DNA of 18,030 bases. It comes from CAZTVF01 sp964616985. GTDB lineage: Bacteria; Planctomycetota; Phycisphaerae; SM23-33. The translations under genes and the position numbers were made by a program. Numbering within the stretch: position 1 is the stretch's first letter; each line of letters starts with the position of its first letter. Shown piece after piece: positions 13,671 through 18,030 of the stretch. Under the pieces are notes generated by a model. It was not told where the DNA came from, did no database searches, and saw only the letters and a list, made by a program, of their open reading frames with translations. Location of the stretch: contig CAZTVF010000108.1 of the NCBI GenBank assembly GCA_964616985.1, positions 1-18,030 on the forward strand, written 5' to 3'.

Positions 13671-13973
13671 TCAGAACGAGAACTTTACGCCGATGCCGAC
13701 CTTGCCGGCGAGGGTGAGCTCGCGACGGTCGACGCGGACGATGGTGCCCTGCACGTCGCCGGCGAACTCGGCCGAGCGGACCGGCAGATTGTGCAGGCGG
13801 ATGGATTGGCCGCAGGAAACGGGGACGGTCAGGGGAATCTCAAGGCTGATGCCGCCGGCGGAGATATCGACGCTGCGTGCGGAGAATTCGCGCCCGGCCG
13901 GCTCGTGGAAGAACCTCAATCCCGCCGTCACCGGCGCTCGCATGTGTTTTCTTCGTTCCGCCATTTGGGACAT
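13671..13973 (-). CDS. PilZ-domain protein (probable cyclic di-GMP binding)
   Basis: This 100-residue protein is a lone PilZ domain, a family that binds cyclic di-GMP and passes the signal to motility, polysaccharide export or enzymes. The N-terminal ERRKHMRAPV (6-15) supplies the RxxxR ligand motif. DISAGGISLEI (36-46) supplies the D/N-x-S-x-x-G motif, with both key parts intact. The remaining strands (GQSIRLHNLP, VQGTIVRVDRRELTLAGKVGIGVKF) complete the barrel. A GAGG sequence nine bases before 13973 supports the start. It converges with the ClpP-like gene and diverges from pfkA across 84 bp. The partner process is unknown. Confidence 0.9.
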   Translation of the reverse strand: MSQMAERRKHMRAPVTAGLRFFHEPAGREFSARSVDISAGGISLEIPLTVPVSCGQSIRLHNLPVRSAEFAGDVQGTIVRVDRRELTLAGKVGIGVKFSF

Positions 13974-14057
13974 TCAGTTTATCCTCACACCCGACCGATG
14001 AGGATAGTATCGGAATTTGGCGGCGAAAGCTGAACCTTTTTGCGAATGAGGATGACT

Positions 14058-15146
14058 ATGCCCACGTTGAAACGCATCGGGATCCTGACGGGCGGCGGTG
14101 ACTGCCCCGGACTCAACGCCGTGATTCGCTCGGTCGCCAAGGCGGCCATGACCGGCGGCATCGAGGTCGTGGGCATCGAGGACGGTTACCTGGGGCTGAT
14201 CCAGAACCGCCTTCGCCCGCTGACGCCGCAGGACGTGAGCAACATTCTCACGCAGGGCGGCACGATCCTGGGCTCGTGCAACAAGGCCAACCCCGCTGCC
14301 TACGCCATCCCCGAGGCCGGCGGCTGGGTGATGAAGGACGTCCGCGACCAGGTGGTGGAGCATTACAACTCGGCCGGCCTCGAAGCGCTCGTCGTCATCG
14401 GCGGCGATGGCACGATGAGCGGCGCGGCCAAGCTCATCGACCGCGGCCTCAAGATCGTCGGCGTGCCCAAGACGATCGACAACGACCTGTTCGGCACCGA
14501 GATCACCTTCGGTCACGACACGGCCGTGAACACGGCGGCCGAGGCGCTGGACAAGGTGCACACTACCGCCTCCAGCCATCACCGGATCATGGTGGTGGAG
14601 CTGATGGGGCGCTACGCGGGCTGGCTGACGCTCAACGCCGGGCTGGCGTCGGGCGCCGACGTGATCCTCATCCCCGAGATCCCCTTCACGCTGGACAGCG
14701 TGGCCGCCAAGTGCCTCGCCCGCAGCCGCGTGGGCAAGCGGTTCACCATCATCGCCGTGGGCGAGGGCGCAATGCCCGCCGGCGGCAAGGCCTTCGTGAA
14801 CCACGTCGACCAGACCTCGCCCGACCCCATCCGCCTGGGCGGCGTGGGCAAGTACGTCGCCGAGGCCATGGAGAAGATGACCGGCATCGAGAGCCGCTGC
14901 ATCGTGCTGGGGCACATCCAGCGCGGCGGCACGCCCACGCCGCACGACCGCCTGCTGGCCACGTGCTTCGGCCATCACGCCTACCAACTGCTCACGCGCG
15001 GACAGTTCAACCGCCTGGTGGTGCAGCAGAAGGGCGTCATCACCTCCGAGCCCATCCAGGAGGCCGCCGACAAGGTCCGCACCGTGCCGCCCGATCACCA
15101 CAAGATAGACGCCGCCCGCGCCATCGGCACGTGCTTCGGGGATTGA
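14058..15146 (+). CDS. pfkA: 6-phosphofructokinase, probably ATP-dependent
   Basis: Phosphorylates fructose 6-phosphate to fructose 1,6-bisphosphate in glycolysis, in the cytoplasm. The 362-residue protein shows LTGGGDCPGLNAVIR (10-24), VIGGDGTMSGA (113-123), VPKTIDNDL (136-144) with catalytic base Asp141, MGRYAGWL (183-190) and GHIQRGGTPTPHDR (285-298). Gly118, after the GGD, is the residue typical of ATP-using enzymes (Asp in pyrophosphate users). Lys138 stands where E. coli PfkA has Gly124; this Gly/Lys pair is known from actinobacterial group III ATP enzymes. The start at 14058 follows GAGG at good spacing; in-frame ATGs at 14046 and 14052 would lie on or before that site. It diverges from the PilZ gene. 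The family is certain; the phosphate donor is inferred. Confidence 0.95.
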   Translation: MPTLKRIGILTGGGDCPGLNAVIRSVAKAAMTGGIEVVGIEDGYLGLIQNRLRPLTPQDVSNILTQGGTILGSCNKANPAAYAIPEAGGWVMKDVRDQVVEHYNSAGLEALVVIGGDGTMSGAAKLIDRGLKIVGVPKTIDNDLFGTEITFGHDTAVNTAAEALDKVHTTASSHHRIMVVELMGRYAGWLTLNAGLASGADVILIPEIPFTLDSVAAKCLARSRVGKRFTIIAVGEGAMPAGGKAFVNHVDQTSPDPIRLGGVGKYVAEAMEKMTGIESRCIVLGHIQRGGTPTPHDRLLATCFGHHAYQLLTRGQFNRLVVQQKGVITSEPIQEAADKVRTVPPDHHKIDAARAIGTCFGD

Positions 15147-15172
15147 TTTGGCGCTTCGCTAAGAGATTCACC

Positions 15173-15197
15173 GCAGAGAGCGCGGAGAACGCAGAGA
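15173..15197 (+). repeat. 9-bp-phased GCAGAGA array, copy 1
   Basis: GCAGAGA, GCGGAGA and GCAGAGA begin at 15173, 15182 and 15191, exactly 9 bp apart, preceded by TTCACC and followed by an A/G-rich tract. It starts 27 bp after the pfkA stop codon. A second copy is at 17784-17808. The rest of the 322-bp spacer 15147-15468 holds only the possible promoter below. Confidence 0.85.
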
Positions 15198-15374
15198 GAA
15201 GAAGAAAAAAGAAGAAGTGGAAATAGAAGAGCGTCGCTCGTTCCGGCGCTCGCGGGCAAATTGCGTGACTCTCGATGCAGACGATTGTCCGCATTCGCTC
15301 GCTTCTTAGCGCCGTCGGAAGACCGTCGACCCAACCGCGGGCAAGGCTCGCGCTGCGGCAAATGCAGGTCCCGA

Positions 15375-15404
15375 TTGACAACCCCTCCCCCCGCGGGGTA
15401 GCTT
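15375..15404 (+). promoter_or_regulatory. Possible promoter of the PBP4-type gene
   Basis: A perfect TTGACA (15375-15380) is followed after 18 bp by TAGCTT (15399-15404), a weak -10. It is 65 bp before the start codon. Confidence 0.35.
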
Positions 15405-15468
15405 GCATGGGTCGGGCACAATGGATGTGTCCGTCGCCGGAATCTCACTACCGGGAATGGAGACCCGC

Positions 15469-16929
15469 ATGTCGCGCTGCATGTTCGTTCGCCCCGTCGT
15501 CTGCCTGGCTGTCCTCGCACTGCTCGCCGCCCCCGCCGCCGCTGCCGGGCCTGAAAAGCAGGCCCCCCCGCTGGCCGACCGCGTGGCGATGCTGATCGCC
15601 AACTACCAGGCCCTGTGCGCCAAGGACAAGGTCACGCCCCTGCTGGGCGTCTCGATCGTGCCCATCGGCGGCGGCAAGGAACTGTTCGCCCGCAACGACG
15701 ACACGCCGCTGTCGCCCGCCAGCAACCAGAAGGTCCTCACGTCGGCCTTCGCGCTGACGCGGCTGGGCGAGGGCTTCGAGTTCACCACCAAGGCCTGCAC
15801 CGCCGGCAAGGACCTGTGGGTCCTCGGCTCGGGAGACCCCACCTTCGGCGACGCGAGCCTGGCCAGGGAAGCCAGCGCCACCGCCTACGACGAGTTCGAC
15901 CGATGGGCGGCCGCGATCAAGAAGGCCCTGCCCGACGGCATCGAGGGCGACATCGTCGTCTGCACCGCCTTCAGCGAAAAGCAGGCCCAGCCGCAGGAGT
16001 CCTACCGCCATTCGTCCTGGCCGGCCGATCAGGCCCACAACTGGTTCTGCGCCCCCGCCGCCGCCGTCAACTTCAACAACAACTGCATCGACGTCACCTT
16101 CGATGCCGCGCTGACGCCCGTCCTGCTGCCGGCCAGCAAGTACATCACCGTCATCAACAAGCTCACCAAGGGCCCCGAGCAGATGTGGGGCGGGCTGATG
16201 GGCCCCGCCGACGCCACCATCACCCTCAAGGGAACGATCAAGGCCGCCTCGAGCGACCCCGTGAACGTGGCCGTCAACGAGCCCCCCCTGCTGGCCGGAC
16301 GCACCCTGGCCGACCGGCTCGTCAAGGCCGGCGTCAAGTTCAGCGGCAACGTCCGCACGGCCGGGCCGGAGGAACTGGCCAAGGTCACGCTGTCCAAGCC
16401 GCTGTGCCAGACGGCCACGCCGCTGGGCGCCGTCCTCCGCCGCGCCAACAAGCACAGCCTGAACATGGCCGCCGAGTGCGTCTTCCTCCGCGCGGGCGAT
16501 GGCACGTGGGCGGGCAGCGCCAGGATCATGAACGAGACGCTGACCAAGGAGTTCAGCCTCGAGGCCGCCAGCCTCGACGTGCACGAGGGCAGCGGGCTGT
16601 CGCGGAACGACAAGGTCTCGGCCTCGGCGATGACGAAGGTGCTGACCGCGATGGCCAGGAAGAGCTACTTCAAGACGATTCTGGCCAGCCTGCCCATCAG
16701 CGGCACCGACGGGACGCTGGAACGCCGCATGAAGGAGGCAGGCTACAAGGGGCGCGTGATCGCCAAGACCGGCTTCATCTCCGGCGTGTCCTGCCTCAGC
16801 GGCTACGTGCTGGACAAGGACGGCACGCCCGCCGTCGCCTTCGCCGTCCTGTGCAACAAGGTGCCCGGCGTGGCGAAGGATCTTCAGGACAACATCTGCC
16901 GGGCGATCGTGGATTCGCTGGGGAAGTAA
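15469..16929 (+). CDS. dacB: D-alanyl-D-alanine carboxypeptidase/endopeptidase, PBP4 type (peptidase S13)
   Basis: Trims or cleaves peptidoglycan peptides outside the cytoplasmic membrane. The 486-residue protein has a Sec signal peptide (about 1-26, ending AAPAAAA) and the three penicillin-binding motifs in order: SNQK (85-88, acyl-enzyme Ser85 and Lys88), SLN (330-332) and KTG (433-435). The long stretch between the first two motifs is the inserted-domain region typical of the S13 family, and total length fits the family. The ATG at 15469 is chosen because GGAG lies seven bases upstream and it gives a clean signal peptide; an upstream in-frame ATG at 15403 would bury the signal. The gene stands alone between repeats. 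A real S13 enzyme suggests that this organism makes peptidoglycan. Confidence 0.94.
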   Translation: MSRCMFVRPVVCLAVLALLAAPAAAAGPEKQAPPLADRVAMLIANYQALCAKDKVTPLLGVSIVPIGGGKELFARNDDTPLSPASNQKVLTSAFALTRLGEGFEFTTKACTAGKDLWVLGSGDPTFGDASLAREASATAYDEFDRWAAAIKKALPDGIEGDIVVCTAFSEKQAQPQESYRHSSWPADQAHNWFCAPAAAVNFNNNCIDVTFDAALTPVLLPASKYITVINKLTKGPEQMWGGLMGPADATITLKGTIKAASSDPVNVAVNEPPLLAGRTLADRLVKAGVKFSGNVRTAGPEELAKVTLSKPLCQTATPLGAVLRRANKHSLNMAAECVFLRAGDGTWAGSARIMNETLTKEFSLEAASLDVHEGSGLSRNDKVSASAMTKVLTAMARKSYFKTILASLPISGTDGTLERRMKEAGYKGRVIAKTGFISGVSCLSGYVLDKDGTPAVAFAVLCNKVPGVAKDLQDNICRAIVDSLGK

Positions 16930-16971
16930 GAGGGTTACACCGCTTGCGGCAGGACGCCCTCTCGCCCGCCA

Positions 16972-17000
16972 TTGACTTAGGCTGCCGGAGTCTGTATCTG
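16972..17000 (+). promoter_or_regulatory. Promoter of the MORN-repeat protein gene
   Basis: TTGACT (16972-16977) and TATCTG (16995-17000) are 17 bp apart. Predicted transcription starts near 17007, after the ATG at 17004, which favours the GTG at 17019 as the true start. Confidence 0.5.
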
Positions 17001-17018
17001 TGGATGGCGAGGTGCAAT

Positions 17019-17774
17019 GTGAAACGAATCCTGTTATTGGCGTTGGCGGCGGTGATGGTGGCGGGTGCGATTGCGGCGGCACAGACGGCGCCCAAGGCGT
17101 CGGCGCCGGCGGCTACGTCCGCGCCGACATCCAAGCCCATGCTTCAGCGCGTCTGGTACGACGAAGAGCAGAAGCATCTCAAGAGCGAGTGCATGCTGAT
17201 CGGCCGCGTGCCCAACGGCGTGTTCCGCAGCTATTACGAATCGGGCAAGCTGAAGGAAGAGGTGCCCTACGAGATGGGCATCGTGAACGGCGTGGTCCGC
17301 ACGTTCTACGAGAGCAACCAGCTGGCGACCGAGGTGCCCACCATCCGGAACATCACGCACGGCACGGTCCGCAAGTTCTTCGCCGACGGCAAGCTCGAGT
17401 TCAGCGTGGAGTACAAGGACGGCAAGCGTCACGGCCTGCTGCGGCAGCTTTCGCCGGCGGGCAAGCCGCTGCAGGAAATCGACTATTCCAGCGACCAGAA
17501 GAACGGGCTGGAGAAGCAGTATTTCGACGACGGCCAACTGCAGAGCGAGACGCCCTGGAAGAACGACAAGCGCGAGGGGGTCGAGAAGACCTACACCCGC
17601 GGCAAGGTTCTGACGTGGGAGCGGCCTTACCGCAACGACGTGCTCGACGGCGAGGTCGTCTACTACTGGCCCAGCGGCAAGGTCCGCAGCAAAGAGACGT
17701 ACAAGGAAGGCAAGAGCACCGGCCCGGCCATCTTCTACGATGAGAAGGGGAACGTCGCCGCGTCACAGCCGTAA
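17019..17774 (+). CDS. Exported MORN-like repeat protein, eight exact 24-residue repeats
   Basis: The 251-residue protein has a Sec signal peptide (MKRILLLALAAVMVAGAIAA, cleavage near 21) and an Ala/Pro/Thr/Ser linker to about residue 40. Eight repeats follow, each opening with a [NHEDT]-G-x-x-x-x-[FY]-type motif at residues 66, 90, 114, 138, 162, 186, 210 and 234, spaced exactly 24 residues with no insertions. Units run like NGVFRSYYESGKLKEEVPY, as in MORN_2/YwqK-type proteins. The name YwqK antitoxin is often attached to this family, but no toxin gene is adjacent, so I do not call an antitoxin. It is probably an extracytoplasmic beta-sheet scaffold of unknown role. The GTG start is preferred because GAGG lies six bases upstream; an ATG at 17004 is the alternative. 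Confidence 0.88.
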   Translation: MKRILLLALAAVMVAGAIAAAQTAPKASAPAATSAPTSKPMLQRVWYDEEQKHLKSECMLIGRVPNGVFRSYYESGKLKEEVPYEMGIVNGVVRTFYESNQLATEVPTIRNITHGTVRKFFADGKLEFSVEYKDGKRHGLLRQLSPAGKPLQEIDYSSDQKNGLEKQYFDDGQLQSETPWKNDKREGVEKTYTRGKVLTWERPYRNDVLDGEVVYYWPSGKVRSKETYKEGKSTGPAIFYDEKGNVAASQP

Positions 17775-17783
17775 GATCTCACC

Positions 17784-17808
17784 GCGGAGATCGCAGAGAA
17801 CGCAGAGA
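17784..17808 (+). repeat. 9-bp-phased GCAGAGA array, copy 2
   Basis: GCGGAGA, GCAGAGA and GCAGAGA begin at 17784, 17793 and 17802, again 9 bp apart and preceded by CTCACC, followed by GAAGAAAC. It begins nine bp after the stop of the MORN-repeat gene, matching the placement of copy 1. Confidence 0.85.
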
Positions 17809-17909
17809 GAAGAAACAGCGAAAAGATTCGAGCAGCAGCGGGGCAATGTCAGGGGCTTGGGGTTGTCACTTTCAGGGAGAAGGTTTCTGCAAGCCGCCTG
17901 CCCGGTAAA

Positions 17910-17941
17910 CATGCTTTTGCCCCTACGGGGCTAGAAGCATG
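17910..17941. repeat. Hairpin CATGCTT...CCCC/GGGG...AAGCATG
   Basis: Outer arms CATGCTT (17910-17916) and AAGCATG (17935-17941) enclose an inner GCCCC-TAC-GGGGC stem. A further small palindrome, GCATGG-CAC-CCATGC, overlaps the right arm (17937-17951). The 256-bp end region 17775-18030 holds only repeats. Confidence 0.7.
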
Positions 17942-17986
17942 GCACCCATGCCAGGCGAAGCTCTTTCCCTACGACCTACTTGACAA

Positions 17987-18030
17987 CTGCCAATACATCG
18001 TGCACGGGTTTACCTGCCAATACATCGTGC
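17987..18030 (+). repeat. 17-bp direct repeat at the very end of the window
   Basis: CTGCCAATACATCGTGC occurs at 17987-18003 and 18014-18030, separated by 10 bp (27-bp period). The second copy ends on the last base of the window, so the array may continue beyond it. Confidence 0.8.

Noticed and set aside
15615..17774. 719-codon frame spanning dacB and the MORN-repeat gene
   Set aside because: Its first two thirds are an out-of-frame reading of dacB; only the last part, from 17019, is a real gene with signal peptide, ribosome binding site and promoter.
17019..17774. YwqK-type antitoxin of a toxin-antitoxin pair
   Set aside because: The protein is exported and no small toxin-like gene is adjacent; the name comes from family labels for MORN-like repeats.
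17987..18030. CRISPR array
   Set aside because: Only two 17-bp units with a 10-bp gap, no cas genes; both unit and spacer are too short.

Overview
This GC-rich window reads like a contig from an uncultured Planctomycetota bacterium, perhaps Phycisphaerae-like. That placement is inferred from gene content (secreted proteins with Ala/Pro/Thr-rich linkers, a Tat-exported aldo/keto reductase, several glycoside hydrolases) and from many extragenic palindromes. No rRNA or other marker gene confirms it. The window holds 12 well-supported gene loci, one of them split by a stop codon, and no tRNA, rRNA, CRISPR array or transposase that I can recognise.

Layout. Positions 1-910 (minus) carry cysD, sulfate adenylyltransferase subunit 2, cut by the window edge one codon before its expected end. 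Positions 1223-8361 form a carbohydrate-active block: a GH36 alpha-galactosidase (minus), diverging from a GH51-type alpha-L-arabinofuranosidase (plus) that is broken by an in-frame TAG directly after its catalytic nucleophile, then a five-Asp-box sialidase-like protein and a secreted protein of unknown family that may be a glycoside hydrolase. Positions 8622-12066 (minus) carry an SGNH-type hydrolase, a Tat-signal aldo/keto reductase and an 88-residue protein of unknown function, separated by repeat-filled spacers. Positions 12293-17774 carry housekeeping and envelope genes: an exported ClpP/NfeD-class Ser-Lys protease, a PilZ-domain protein (minus), 6-phosphofructokinase, a PBP4-type D-Ala-D-Ala carboxypeptidase, and an exported protein with eight MORN-like repeats.

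How the genes fit together. The GH36, GH51 and sialidase-like proteins lack visible signal peptides, so they probably act on imported oligosaccharides, while the 574-residue protein acts outside the cytoplasm. No transporter or regulator lies nearby, so joint regulation is not shown. The remaining genes look like independent units, several with their own recognisable -35/-10 elements.

The most unusual feature of the window is its non-coding DNA. At least seven families of palindromic or phased repeats fill the spacers. They include a mirror-symmetric composite of about 183 bp, one palindrome nested precisely inside the loop of another, two fold-back elements built from 9-bp-phased GGATT units, and 9-bp-phased GCAGAGA arrays just after stop codons. 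With the amber-split arabinofuranosidase, these are the main things to check.
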